In this document: piece by piece, positions 55,778-63,542 of the stretch
Position numbering within the stretch: the first letter of the stretch is position 1
Layout: each line of letters opens with the position of its first letter
Source: Acidobacteriota bacterium
GTDB lineage: Bacteria > Acidobacteriota > Vicinamibacteria > Vicinamibacterales > SCN-69-37
DNA: 64,000 nt
Reading direction: 5' to 3'
NCBI GenBank assembly: GCA_947467605.1
Contig: CANIII010000009.1
Span: forward strand, 62,001 to 126,000
The notes under the pieces: generated by a model
What the model saw: only the letters and a program-made list of their open reading frames with translations
Database searches by the model: none
What the model was told of the DNA's origin: nothing
Program-made: the position numbers and the translations under genes

Positions 55778-57466
55778 TTAGCGTTTCGGCATCAGCGCAC
55801 GAAGCGGCAGGATGCGCTTGTCGCCGTCGCCGAGTCGAATCGTGGGGGCGTCGCGAGACAACCGGTCGAGCAGTGCCTCACTGTACAGATCGCTCTGGTC
55901 CGCGGCTCGTGTGACGGCCACGAAGTATTCCGCCGGCGGCAAGCCGCGAAACGCATAGCGACCTCGATCATCAAGGTAGGTGAGCTTGATGTAGCGGCTC
56001 GTCGGCTGCCACTTGAGGCGATTCGTGGGAAAGGCAATGACGGCGTAGCCTTGCGCCAGATCACCGGTTTCGAGCACCGCCGTTCCCGTGAGCGTCGTGA
56101 AGACGTCCGTCAACGTGATCTCGATCCCGTCGATGATCTCGTTGTAGTCCATGTCCTTCGGAATATCCGTGACGTCAGACCCGCGGATCGTCACTTTCTT
56201 CAGTCGCCACGGTTCGGGGAGATTCTCCACACGAATGTAGTGCAGGCCGGCCATCGCGCCCATGAGGGAGAAGTGGCGGCTGGTGTCGATCTCGCCGCTC
56301 TGGACGTCGCCAAGTGTCGACCCATCCGACATGGGCGCGCGAATGCGCACGTCGGACTGGTCCACGGGCGGACGACTCGTCTTGCTCTCCCAATTGACGA
56401 TGCCTTCGAGTCGCGCGCCGGGCGACAGTACCATCTTCACGTCGGTGACATCGGCGCCCGAGACCGGCTGGGTCCAGATGGCGAAGTGCGACACTCCGCC
56501 GACCTGCACCGCGGCGCGCGCGCGAATGATGTAGCGCTCCGCGAGGATGTTCGCGAACTGGAAGACGCCATCCGGGCGGATGTCGGCCTCACTGATGGCA
56601 AATGACGCGGAGCGTGAGCTGCGGCTGGGCCCGAGATTGACGGCGCCTGACAGCAACTGCAATCCGGGCGCCGAGATCTGGCCCGTGAGTCGCGCCGGTC
56701 GAATGATCTGCAGCTTGAACTTCAGCCCCCGCACGGGGACGCCCGGATCGAGCGTCACGCGCACGGCATCGTCCTGATACACCGTGCCAGGGTAGAACGT
56801 CGGGCCGTAGAAGAGCTGACCGAGTTGGTCGCCGACGCGGGCGAATGACGGGTCAAAGGCCGTGATGAAGTACTGGCCGGGCGCAAGACCGTGCAGATGG
56901 AATTCGCCGCGGTCGTCGGTCACGCTTTCGGCCGCCGTCACAAACGAGCGTTCGCCCTTGTCGTTGTAGACCGCACGCAGTGCTTCGATCAGGGCACCGG
57001 CAAACGGCGTCTCGTCGGTATCCACGAGCATGCCGGACGCGAAGTTGTGGGGGACGAGCTGAACGTCGATCCCGTCTTTCTTTTCGCCGTCCTTCAGCAC
57101 CACAAAGCTCGGTGCGATGGCAGGCGGTGTCTCCCCGAACGCGCGCGCGGCGTAGCCGGTCTTCAGCGCGGTCACCGTGAACGTCTTGCCGCGGGGAAGT
57201 TTGTCGACGGTGTACCGCCCGTCCTTGTCGGTGAGGGCGACGCGGTTGTAGCGCGGGCAACTATCCGTCTGGCCGACCGGCACGGTGGCCGGACATTCCA
57301 TGATCTCGTCGGCAGTTACCACGACGCGCGCGCGAAATCGGCCTGCCGTCCACGATCGACGTGAGTCGGCCAGAGAGCGACGCGGTTGGCGGCACCATGA
57401 CCGGCACGGCGGCCGGTGGGCCAGGCTTGCCCTTGCCGGCCGGCGTCGGGACTGGCGTCGGGACAA
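55778..57466 (-). CDS. C-terminal part of a frameshifted CarboxypepD_reg repeat protein
   Basis: This frame is open over 562 codons, but meaningful protein only begins near 57334, where ARVVVTADEIMECPATVPV continues the pattern interrupted in the neighbouring frame. It then has DGRYTVDKLPRGKTFTVTAL, DDRGEFHLHGLAPGQYFITA and DRGRYAFRGLPPAEYFVAVT repeats. The first unit repeats the module of the N-terminal part almost motif by motif, so the intact gene was a tandem array of beta-sandwich modules of about 850 residues. No natural start with a signal peptide exists for this part alone. Confidence 0.7.
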   Translation of the reverse strand: MSRRQSRRRPARASLAHRPPCRSWCRQPRRSLADSRRSWTAGRFRARVVVTADEIMECPATVPVGQTDSCPRYNRVALTDKDGRYTVDKLPRGKTFTVTALKTGYAARAFGETPPAIAPSFVVLKDGEKKDGIDVQLVPHNFASGMLVDTDETPFAGALIEALRAVYNDKGERSFVTAAESVTDDRGEFHLHGLAPGQYFITAFDPSFARVGDQLGQLFYGPTFYPGTVYQDDAVRVTLDPGVPVRGLKFKLQIIRPARLTGQISAPGLQLLSGAVNLGPSRSSRSASFAISEADIRPDGVFQFANILAERYIIRARAAVQVGGVSHFAIWTQPVSGADVTDVKMVLSPGARLEGIVNWESKTSRPPVDQSDVRIRAPMSDGSTLGDVQSGEIDTSRHFSLMGAMAGLHYIRVENLPEPWRLKKVTIRGSDVTDIPKDMDYNEIIDGIEITLTDVFTTLTGTAVLETGDLAQGYAVIAFPTNRLKWQPTSRYIKLTYLDDRGRYAFRGLPPAEYFVAVTRAADQSDLYSEALLDRLSRDAPTIRLGDGDKRILPLRALMPKR

Positions 57467-58346
57467 TCGGCGCCGGAGGCGCGACGGCCCTCACGGGTGG
57501 GCGGATCGGCGGCGCGATGTGCAGCGCGAAGGTCGGGACCTCCTGCGAGGGTTCGGTGCCGACCGTGATGCGTACGCTGTCGCGTGGCGCGGTGGTGCCC
57601 GGGGCAAAGGTCGTCCCGTATGTCAGCATCCCGACTTCGTCGCCGGCGTGAATGAACGCGGGATCCGTTGTCCGAATCACGTATTCACCTGGCGCGAGAC
57701 CGAACAGGCGATACCGGCCGCGTTCATCGGTCACGCTCTGCGACACCGCGATGAGGTCGCGCTGGCCATCGAGATCCGCGCTCGCGATTGCCTCAACGAG
57801 CGCGCCTCCGAGGGGCGTGTTGTCTTCGTCGAGCAGGATGCCGGTCAGGACGTGCTGTGCGGCCAGTGCCACATCCACGCCGGTTCGCTGTTCCTCGTCT
57901 TTCAGTTCAATGAGGGTTGCTGGTGTGGAGGGCGGCACTTCGCCGAAGGCGCGCGTCGCGTAGCCGGTCTTCGACACGCTGACCGTGAAGGTCTTGCCCT
58001 TGGGCAGCTTGGTGATGGTATAGCGCCCATCGGTGTCGGTGATCTCGACGCGGTTGTAGCGCTGGCAGTTATCGGTCCGGCCTTCGGGATTGTTCGGTGG
58101 GCATTCAAAGATCTCGTCGGACGTGAGCACGACGCGCGCGCGGGCGAGCGGCCGTCCGCTCGGCGCCGTCGTGACGCGACCCGAGAGCGATGCCGTCGGC
58201 AGCACCGTATTGGTCCTGGCGACCAACGGTGTCTGTGGCAGGGGTTGAATCTGTGGTGACGGTGGCTTCGGCGTTTGCGCCAGCAGTGCGACGCCGAGGG
58301 CCGCGACCCACAGCGGCACCGCCACGCGACGCAGGAAAGAGCGCAT
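57261..58346 (-). CDS. N-terminal part of the same frameshifted CarboxypepD_reg repeat protein
   Basis: From ATG 58346 the frame encodes a signal peptide (VAVPLWVAALGVALLAQ) and a module PTASLSGRVTTAPSGRPLAR...VVLTSDEIFECPPNNPEGRT. After a Pro-rich linker the next module starts (PTASLSGRLTSIVDGRPISR). It then runs out of frame at about 57330 and stops at 57261 after 361 codons. Comparison of the two modules shows that the second should continue RARVVVTADEI, which lies in the other frame. One CG unit is missing from the run at 57325-57334. The gene is therefore broken, phase-variable or contains an assembly error. Confidence 0.75.
   Translation of the reverse strand: MRSFLRRVAVPLWVAALGVALLAQTPKPPSPQIQPLPQTPLVARTNTVLPTASLSGRVTTAPSGRPLARARVVLTSDEIFECPPNNPEGRTDNCQRYNRVEITDTDGRYTITKLPKGKTFTVSVSKTGYATRAFGEVPPSTPATLIELKDEEQRTGVDVALAAQHVLTGILLDEDNTPLGGALVEAIASADLDGQRDLIAVSQSVTDERGRYRLFGLAPGEYVIRTTDPAFIHAGDEVGMLTYGTTFAPGTTAPRDSVRITVGTEPSQEVPTFALHIAPPIRPPVRAVAPPAPIVPTPVPTPAGKGKPGPPAAVPVMVPPTASLSGRLTSIVDGRPISRARRGNCRRDHGMSGHRAGRPDG
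57325..57334. repeat. (CG)5 run at the frameshift point
   Basis: Five CG dinucleotides stand exactly where the reading frame of the CarboxypepD_reg gene changes. Six units would restore one frame of about 856 codons from 58346 to 55778. The loss of two bases in such a run is what strand slippage would give. Confidence 0.7.
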
Positions 58347-58367
58347 AGGTTTATTATCAACTACGCC

Positions 58368-58670
58368 ATGGCGAACTTGCGAACCGAGTTTGAGGTCGAG
58401 TGTCCCTGCTGCAGGACCACGCTGGTCATTGACGAAGGGCTGAAGCGTGTTTTGCGCCATGTGGAGCCTGAGCGCGCCGACAAGCCGAAGCTCGACGATG
58501 CCCAGCAGATTTTGGCGGAGCAGAAGGCGCGCCGAGACGCACTCTTCGAACAGTCCGCGACGGCCGAGAAGAATCGTGGCGATGTGTTGTCCCGTCGGTT
58601 TGAGGAAGCGCTGAAGGAAGCCCAGAACGAGCCGATCACGAAGCCCACGCGGGCGTTCGACCTCGACTGA
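58368..58670 (+). CDS. Small CxxC protein of unknown function
   Basis: The 100-residue protein begins NLRTEFEVECPCCRTTLVID, a single CxxC knuckle like half a zinc ribbon. A long, charged, probably helical segment (about residues 45-90) follows. It could dimerise to complete a metal site. No family with known function is recognised. It is divergent from the CarboxypepD_reg gene with 21 bases between starts. TATTAT at 58352-58357 could be a -10 box for a nearly leaderless message. Confidence 0.7.
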   Translation: MANLRTEFEVECPCCRTTLVIDEGLKRVLRHVEPERADKPKLDDAQQILAEQKARRDALFEQSATAEKNRGDVLSRRFEEALKEAQNEPITKPTRAFDLD

Positions 58671-58684
58671 GCGTTCGTCGGTCA

Positions 58685-59410
58685 TTAACGCGGGAGCGGG
58701 CTCCACGTACGGCGATCGTAGTAGAGCGGCTTCTGGCCGGGATGCTCACGAACAAATCGAAAGTAGCGCAGCCGCAGCCGATCAACGCGCGCGGCCGATG
58801 ACCGGATCGGCCGATGCGGAATGTCGTAGAGCAACTGCGACACGCGCCACACGTTGCCGTCGGCCAGTCGCCAGTCATATCGATTCAGCACGCGCAAATC
58901 CACCGCGCCATAGCCGCGCACGCACCCGGTTCGATCCACGTAGGGTTCAAAGTAACTCTGCGCCAGCGCTCGCAACGAACGGAAGACCGGCCTGCGCCCA
59001 TGCAGCCCGGGATCGCGCGACCGCGCCACGCTGCCCCAGCGTCCGCGCGACTGGTAGATGAAGATCACGTGGTCGAGGCCATCGATCGATTCGAGACTCA
59101 TCACGAGCGGTGGGTACCCGTGCTGTTCGAGCACGACGGCGGCGGTGAGGGCGGCCTCGAGGCAGTGGGCCGTGCCTGTGCGCGCGACACCGCGAAACGT
59201 CCGCAGGGTCGTCGGGTCGGGTGGCGGCTCCGTGTTGTAGGGCAGGGCATTGAGAAACGCCTGCACCCGCGCCGGCGTCGAGAGCCGGCGCACGATTCGC
59301 CACTCGTCGGCGGTGAACGCCGCGCGCGGTGGCCGCGTGTCGGCGTTACTTTCCGGGCGCAGCAGTGGCGGCACGGAGGTCAGCGAGCACAGTGGCAACA
59401 GACCAGTCAC
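58685..59410 (-). CDS. Transglutaminase-like protein
   Basis: The product is up to 241 residues and has a Cys-His-Asp arrangement: GTAHCLEAALTAAVVLEQHG, then LDHVIFIYQSRG, then SRDPGLHG. This is typical of the transglutaminase/cysteine-protease fold. Most of the rest is basic and without recognised motifs. The start at 59410 overlaps the end of the SCO-like gene by 65 bases, which is unusually long; a later start is possible, though the conserved core begins only near residue 75. The substrate is unknown. Confidence 0.7.
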   Translation of the reverse strand: MTGLLPLCSLTSVPPLLRPESNADTRPPRAAFTADEWRIVRRLSTPARVQAFLNALPYNTEPPPDPTTLRTFRGVARTGTAHCLEAALTAAVVLEQHGYPPLVMSLESIDGLDHVIFIYQSRGRWGSVARSRDPGLHGRRPVFRSLRALAQSYFEPYVDRTGCVRGYGAVDLRVLNRYDWRLADGNVWRVSQLLYDIPHRPIRSSAARVDRLRLRYFRFVREHPGQKPLYYDRRTWSPLPR

Positions 59411-60230
59411 TGCCGCCGTAGACCTTGAGGATCTTGCCGTCAGGGCCGATCAATGTCGTGCGCAAGTTGTGCGTGGTGTCGCCTGGAGCGGAGCCTTCGC
59501 GGACCACGCCCACGCCAAACTTGGCGGCAAAGCGATCGATCGTGACTTTGTCGGCGGTGAGGAACGACCAGCCGGCGGGATCCGCGCCGAGTGAGGCGGC
59601 GTGAGTCTTCAGGACCGCCGGTGTGTCGTAGTCGGGATCAAAGCTGACGGAGACCAACTTGAACTTGCCCTTGAGGAGCGGGTCGGCTGCGCCCTGCTTC
59701 TGAATCGCCACGAAGTTGCGATCCATGAGCGGGCAGAAGTTGGGGAGCGGGCATCGCGTGTAGATGAAGGTGATCAGCGTGGCCGTGCCGCGCCACTCGG
59801 CGAAGGTGCGTCGGCGATTGTCCTGATCGATGAGCGCGGCGTCCGGCGCGGTGTCGCCGACGTCGAGCACGCTGGCCGCCATCGACGTCGGGCTCGCACG
59901 ATCGGGCATCGGCGCGGTGCCGGTGTGCGTGATCTCCACGATGCGTCCGGCGGTGTCATCGACTTCCAGCGTCCCGACGATCAGTTCGCCCGGCTCGCGG
60001 CCCTTCATGAGGTCGGCCCGCGCGACCTGAAACGTCATGGTCATGGCCGGCATGTAGCCGACGATGTCGCCGTGTTTGATGCTGAGCGATTGTTTGGCCG
60101 CGTTGACGACCAGAATCTGTCCGCTGATCGCGTAGCGCTTGGCGTTGGAGGTCGGCGGGGTTTGCTGCGGGGCCGGTCGTGAGCAACTGACGGCACCGAC
60201 GAGCATCAGCACAGCGGCGACTCGCTTCAC
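59346..60230 (-). CDS. CusF-like domain fused to SCO1/SenC-type copper chaperone, lipoprotein
   Basis: The 294-residue protein has a lipoprotein signal (lipobox VSC), then a CusF-like copper-binding domain (HGDIVGYMPAMTMTFQV, with the Met residues). An SCO/SenC domain follows with RCPLPNFCPLM (Cys160 and Cys166, a CX5C spacing instead of CX3C) and THNLRTTLIG for the His ligand. SCO proteins deliver copper to cytochrome oxidase. GTG 60230 overlaps the stop of the ABC ATPase gene as GTGA. The two domains in one chain suggest a copper relay at the membrane. Confidence 0.88.
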   Translation of the reverse strand: MKRVAAVLMLVGAVSCSRPAPQQTPPTSNAKRYAISGQILVVNAAKQSLSIKHGDIVGYMPAMTMTFQVARADLMKGREPGELIVGTLEVDDTAGRIVEITHTGTAPMPDRASPTSMAASVLDVGDTAPDAALIDQDNRRRTFAEWRGTATLITFIYTRCPLPNFCPLMDRNFVAIQKQGAADPLLKGKFKLVSVSFDPDYDTPAVLKTHAASLGADPAGWSFLTADKVTIDRFAAKFGVGVVREGSAPGDTTHNLRTTLIGPDGKILKVYGGSDWSVATVLADLRAATAAPGK

Positions 60231-60955
60231 TGCACCCACCCGTCCTTCAGTTCGATGACGCGTGAGCCGTAGCCCGCGTTGGTTTCGGAATGCGTGACTT
60301 GAATCACTGTCGTGCCGGCATCGTTGAGCTTCTTGAACAGTTCCATGATCTCGCGGCCCTGACTCGAGTGCAGATTGCCGGTCGGCTCGTCTGCGAGGAT
60401 CACTTTCGGATTCGCGATGACGGCGCGCGCCACGGCGACCAGTTGCTGTTGTCCGCCAGACAGCTGGTTGGGATAGAGGTCTTTCTTGCCGACGATGGAG
60501 AAGCGATCGAGGATGTCGCAGACCATGCTGTCGCGATCCGCTTTCTTGATGTCGCGGTACGAGAGCGGCACGTCGAGGTTTTCGTACACCGTCAGGTGGT
60601 CGAGCAGGTGATAGCTCTGAAAGACAAAGCCGACATAGCGCTTGTGCAGGGCCGCGCGATCCTTCGGGCTGAGCCGGTGCACGGGCTGGCCGTTGAAAAC
60701 GTACTCGCCCGTCCACGCGCTGTCGTGCATGCCGAGAATATGGAGCAGGGTCGATTTGCCGGCGCCGCTCGGTCCCATGATGGACACGAACTCGCCGTCT
60801 TTGATGTCGAGCGCGATTCGGCGCAGCACCCAACTGCGGCTCGTGCCATGCGCGTACGATTTCTCCAGGTTGTTGAGCGAGATGAGTGGTTCGCCGGGGG
60901 CCAGTGCGATGTCTGTGGGCGCGGATTGCGGCGTGCTGCGTGAGAAGAACGACAT
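60227..60955 (-). CDS. ABC transporter ATP-binding protein (MacB/LolD type)
   Basis: The 242-residue ATPase has Walker A GPSGAGKS, the signature [15 protein letters not shown] and Walker [12 protein letters not shown], followed by THSE. The sequence is of the MacB/LolD group, which works with FtsX-like permeases in exporting lipoproteins, peptides or drugs. No permease gene is adjacent; the next gene downstream encodes the copper chaperone (four-base overlap). It may serve a permease encoded elsewhere. The 135-base gap to the divergent small membrane gene (61091) shows nothing clear. Confidence 0.92.
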   Translation of the reverse strand: MSFFSRSTPQSAPTDIALAPGEPLISLNNLEKSYAHGTSRSWVLRRIALDIKDGEFVSIMGPSGAGKSTLLHILGMHDSAWTGEYVFNGQPVHRLSPKDRAALHKRYVGFVFQSYHLLDHLTVYENLDVPLSYRDIKKADRDSMVCDILDRFSIVGKKDLYPNQLSGGQQQLVAVARAVIANPKVILADEPTGNLHSSQGREIMELFKKLNDAGTTVIQVTHSETNAGYGSRVIELKDGWVQ

Positions 60956-61090
60956 CTGGTGTCTCCCGGTGTCTCGTCGGTGGCGCGGATAGGATTGTAC
61001 CGTGAGTCGCGGCCGAGGCCTGACCGCCGTTCACCGACGGACGGCCGCAGTTGGCCGAGCGCCCGGAGACAGTCTCCCCCTGCCCCCGTA

Positions 61091-61213
61091 ATGTCAGTCA
61101 GCAGTATGACGAAGCCGCAAAGGTGGTTAACGGGCGTGGCGATTACCGGTGGGTTCGCGGCAGTAGCCGCCGCCGTGATGTTGTGGATGCTGTTCACGGC
61201 CTTGAGCCACTAG
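61091..61213 (+). CDS. Short single-pass membrane protein
   Basis: The frame encodes 40 residues from ATG 61091, or 35 from ATG 61106 (TKPQRW). The hydrophobic segment VAITGGFAAVAAAVMLWMLF is one transmembrane helix, preceded by basic residues and ended by TALSH. It lies just before the LiaF-like operon in the same direction. Coding is supported only by the helix and position, with no family known. Confidence 0.45.
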   Translation: MSVSSMTKPQRWLTGVAITGGFAAVAAAVMLWMLFTALSH

Positions 61214-61239
61214 AACAGACGTAGGAAAGTGAGGATCCC

Positions 61240-61674
61240 GTGAGAGATGACCGTTCAGGCGTGGGGACCGGCGTGGTGCTGATCACGGTTGGCCTGTTGT
61301 TCATGGCCGACCGCCAGGGGTACGCGAGTTTCAGTCGGCTCTGGCCGATGATCCTGATCGTGCTCGGGGCCGTCACGCTGTTGTTTCCCAAGTCCTCGTG
61401 CGATGTCGGCGTGGTGGCCGGTCGCCGCGGTTCGGCGCGGCGCGAACGCAGCCGGGTCAGTGGCGGCCTCTGGATGCTGTTTGTGGGCGTGCTCCTCTTG
61501 GCCAATCAGAATCACTGGATGGCGTTCTCGCAGTCGTGGCCGCTCTTTATCGTCGCCGGTGGTCTTGCGCTGATCTTTGGCGGACTCAGCCAGCGGGCAC
61601 AGGTCTCGTCGGCTCATGACACGACGGGCACCAACAGCCACACCGACGCAGAGAGCGGAGGGCAGTGGCGATGA
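61240..61674 (+). CDS. LiaI/LiaF-type membrane protein (DUF5668-like)
   Basis: The 144-residue protein has paired hydrophobic hairpins (GVVLITVGLLFMADRQG, LWPMILIVLGAVTLLF, GLWMLFVGVLLLANQNHW, SWPLFIVAGGLALIFGGL) in the pattern of LiaI-LiaF-like transmembrane modules. It starts at GTG 61240 behind GAGG. Its stop overlaps the next ATG (ATGA). The module appears together with LiaF-like and LytS/LytTR genes and probably senses cell-envelope state. Confidence 0.8.
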   Translation: MRDDRSGVGTGVVLITVGLLFMADRQGYASFSRLWPMILIVLGAVTLLFPKSSCDVGVVAGRRGSARRERSRVSGGLWMLFVGVLLLANQNHWMAFSQSWPLFIVAGGLALIFGGLSQRAQVSSAHDTTGTNSHTDAESGGQWR

Positions 61675-62456
61675 GCGACAACACACGTTCCGGCTGGCAT
61701 ATCTCGCCGCAAGTCGTCTTCGGCATCGCCATCGTGTTCTTTGGGCTGTTGCTGACGGCCGAGAACCTCGGTGTGGCGACCAATGTCACACGGGTGATTC
61801 GATTCTGGCCGATGGTCTTTACCGCCGCAGGACTGGCCATGCTGCTTGATCGCGATGCCGTCGGGTCGCGCCGGTTGTTCGGTGCCGCCCTGGTCGTCGG
61901 CGGCCTGTGGCAAACCGCCAACACGGCGTTCCATCTCCGTTGGTACATCGACGACTGGTGGCCCCTGCTGCTCGTCGGTCTCGGCGTGCTGCTCATCATG
62001 CGCGCGGTGCAGCGCGTGCCCGGATCGTCCACTTCGCCGGATGGTATCGGGGGCACGGGTGGTGCGGCATCGACATCGATGGCCGGCGTACTGCCGATGG
62101 GCGAGGCAAGTGGACAGGGCAGTCGCGAAGACGTCGTGACGTCGTTCGCGTTCATGTCGGGCGTGAAGCGCAACATTTTCTCCGCCAGTTTTCGACGCGC
62201 GAACCTCACCGCCATCATGGGCGGCGTGGAGTTCGATCTGCGCCAGTGCACGGCCTCTGGTGGTGAATCGGTCATTGACGTATTCGCCATCTGGGGTGGG
62301 ATCCAGATTCGCATTCCTGCCGACTGGCAGGTCGTGGCTGAGGTGACGCCGATCATGGGCGGCGTCGACGATCGGTCTGGCCATGTGCAGCCCACACGCC
62401 ATCGTCTTGTGCTCAAGGGCATGGTCCTGATGGGCGGCATTGAGGTGAAGTCCTAG
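61671..62456 (+). CDS. LiaF-like envelope-stress membrane protein
   Basis: The 261-residue protein starts with the same membrane module (VFGIAIVFFGLLLTAENLG, IRFWPMVFTAAGLAMLL, WWPLLLVGLGVLLIM). It then has a soluble beta-rich domain of LiaF/DUF2154 type (SFAFMSGVKRNIFSASFRRA, AIMGGVEFDLR, VIDVFAIWGGIQIRIPADW). In Firmicutes LiaF keeps a sensor kinase inactive until cell-wall stress. ATG 61671 overlaps the previous stop. The sensor kinase follows three bases after the stop. Confidence 0.88.
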   Translation: MSDNTRSGWHISPQVVFGIAIVFFGLLLTAENLGVATNVTRVIRFWPMVFTAAGLAMLLDRDAVGSRRLFGAALVVGGLWQTANTAFHLRWYIDDWWPLLLVGLGVLLIMRAVQRVPGSSTSPDGIGGTGGAASTSMAGVLPMGEASGQGSREDVVTSFAFMSGVKRNIFSASFRRANLTAIMGGVEFDLRQCTASGGESVIDVFAIWGGIQIRIPADWQVVAEVTPIMGGVDDRSGHVQPTRHRLVLKGMVLMGGIEVKS

Positions 62457-62459
62457 CTC

Positions 62460-63539
62460 ATGCCCCCGGTGCTCGGCGAGCGGCCACGGCTGCTGGTACA
62501 TCTGCTGGCGTGGTCGCTCGTCGGCGTGATTCTCACGGCGCTGCTGCATCCGTTGCTCGGCGCGCCGTGGATTGCCGCGGCCGTGTTCTCGTTACCCTTG
62601 GCACTGGCCGCCGCGCCCGCGTCACTCTCGGGTTTCTACCTGTCGCGCGCGCTACCGCTCACACCCGAGTCAGCGCTCCGTGTTGGCGCGACCACGGTCT
62701 CGGCCGCGCTCGTCACCGCCGGTGTGTGGGCCGCGCTCGGCCACCTCTGGTGGTTGGCGCTCAACGCCAGTCGCGTGGCCGAGTTCTCGCTCGGGCCGGC
62801 CCAACCGGCCGCGGTGGCGCCGCGACTCGTGACCGTTGGGGCGATGGGCTACATCGTGTCAATGGCGATGCACTACGTGTTTCGGGCCTACGAACGCGCC
62901 GCGGCCGGCGAGCGCAGTGTGCTCCGTGCGGAAATTGCGGCACGCGAGGCCGAACTGCGCGCCCTGCGTGCGCAGATCGATCCACACTTTCTCTTCAACA
63001 GTCTCAACTCGATCTCAGGTCTGGTGGGTGTGGATCCCGTGCGCGCGCGCTCGATGTGTCAGCGGCTCGGCGATTTTCTGCGCGACAGCCTCACCTTGGG
63101 CGGTGCCGGGCAGATTCCGCTGCATCGTGAGATCGCGCTCGTGCGCCAGTATCTCGAGATCGAACAAGTGCGATTCGGGCCGCGGCTGATGGTGGGCTCC
63201 TCCGTGTCTGCCCACGCGGGTACGGCGATGGTGCCGGCGCTGTTGCTGCAACCGCTCGTCGAAAACGCCGTCCGACACGGAATCGCCGGTCTTGTTGAGG
63301 GCGGCACCGTGAGTATCGTCGCCGAACGCGCCGGCAATGCGGTGGTCATCGTTGTGGAGAATCCGCGCGACCCCGATGCCCGCGCACGCAAGGGCACAGG
63401 GCTCGGTCTCGACATCGTCGGCCGTCGCCTGCGTGCCGCCTTCCGCGATGACGCATCGATGGTGGTGGAGCATACCGAGACCCGCTATCGTGTCGTCGTG
63501 ACTGTGCCGGCCAATCCGGCTCACGACCAGGGAGATTGA
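62460..63539 (+). CDS. LytS-type sensor histidine kinase
   Basis: The 359-residue kinase has several N-terminal membrane segments (about residues 10-145). A His_kinase domain follows with the phospho-acceptor His176 in IDPHFLFNSLNS. PLVENAVRHGI and GTGLGLDIVGRRL belong to the ATPase lid. There is no separate sensory domain, so the membrane part or the LiaF-like partner detects the signal. The LytTR regulator starts four bases later and is the expected phosphate acceptor. Confidence 0.92.
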   Translation: MPPVLGERPRLLVHLLAWSLVGVILTALLHPLLGAPWIAAAVFSLPLALAAAPASLSGFYLSRALPLTPESALRVGATTVSAALVTAGVWAALGHLWWLALNASRVAEFSLGPAQPAAVAPRLVTVGAMGYIVSMAMHYVFRAYERAAAGERSVLRAEIAAREAELRALRAQIDPHFLFNSLNSISGLVGVDPVRARSMCQRLGDFLRDSLTLGGAGQIPLHREIALVRQYLEIEQVRFGPRLMVGSSVSAHAGTAMVPALLLQPLVENAVRHGIAGLVEGGTVSIVAERAGNAVVIVVENPRDPDARARKGTGLGLDIVGRRLRAAFRDDASMVVEHTETRYRVVVTVPANPAHDQGD

Positions 63540-63542
63540 AGC

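Noticed and set aside
55094..56605. Plus-strand frame of about 500 codons across the EEP nuclease and CarboxypepD_reg genes
   Set aside because: It runs through two recognisable minus-strand genes and gives His/Asp/Arg-rich translation without domains.
57261..57466. Programmed ribosomal frameshift as explanation for the split CarboxypepD_reg gene
   Set aside because: There is no heptameric slippery sequence or downstream stimulatory hairpin in the expected place; a two-base loss in a CG run explains the break more simply.
61614..62549. Minus-strand frame of about 310 codons over the LiaF-like gene
   Set aside because: Antisense to a clear LiaF-like protein; composition is that of a shadow frame.
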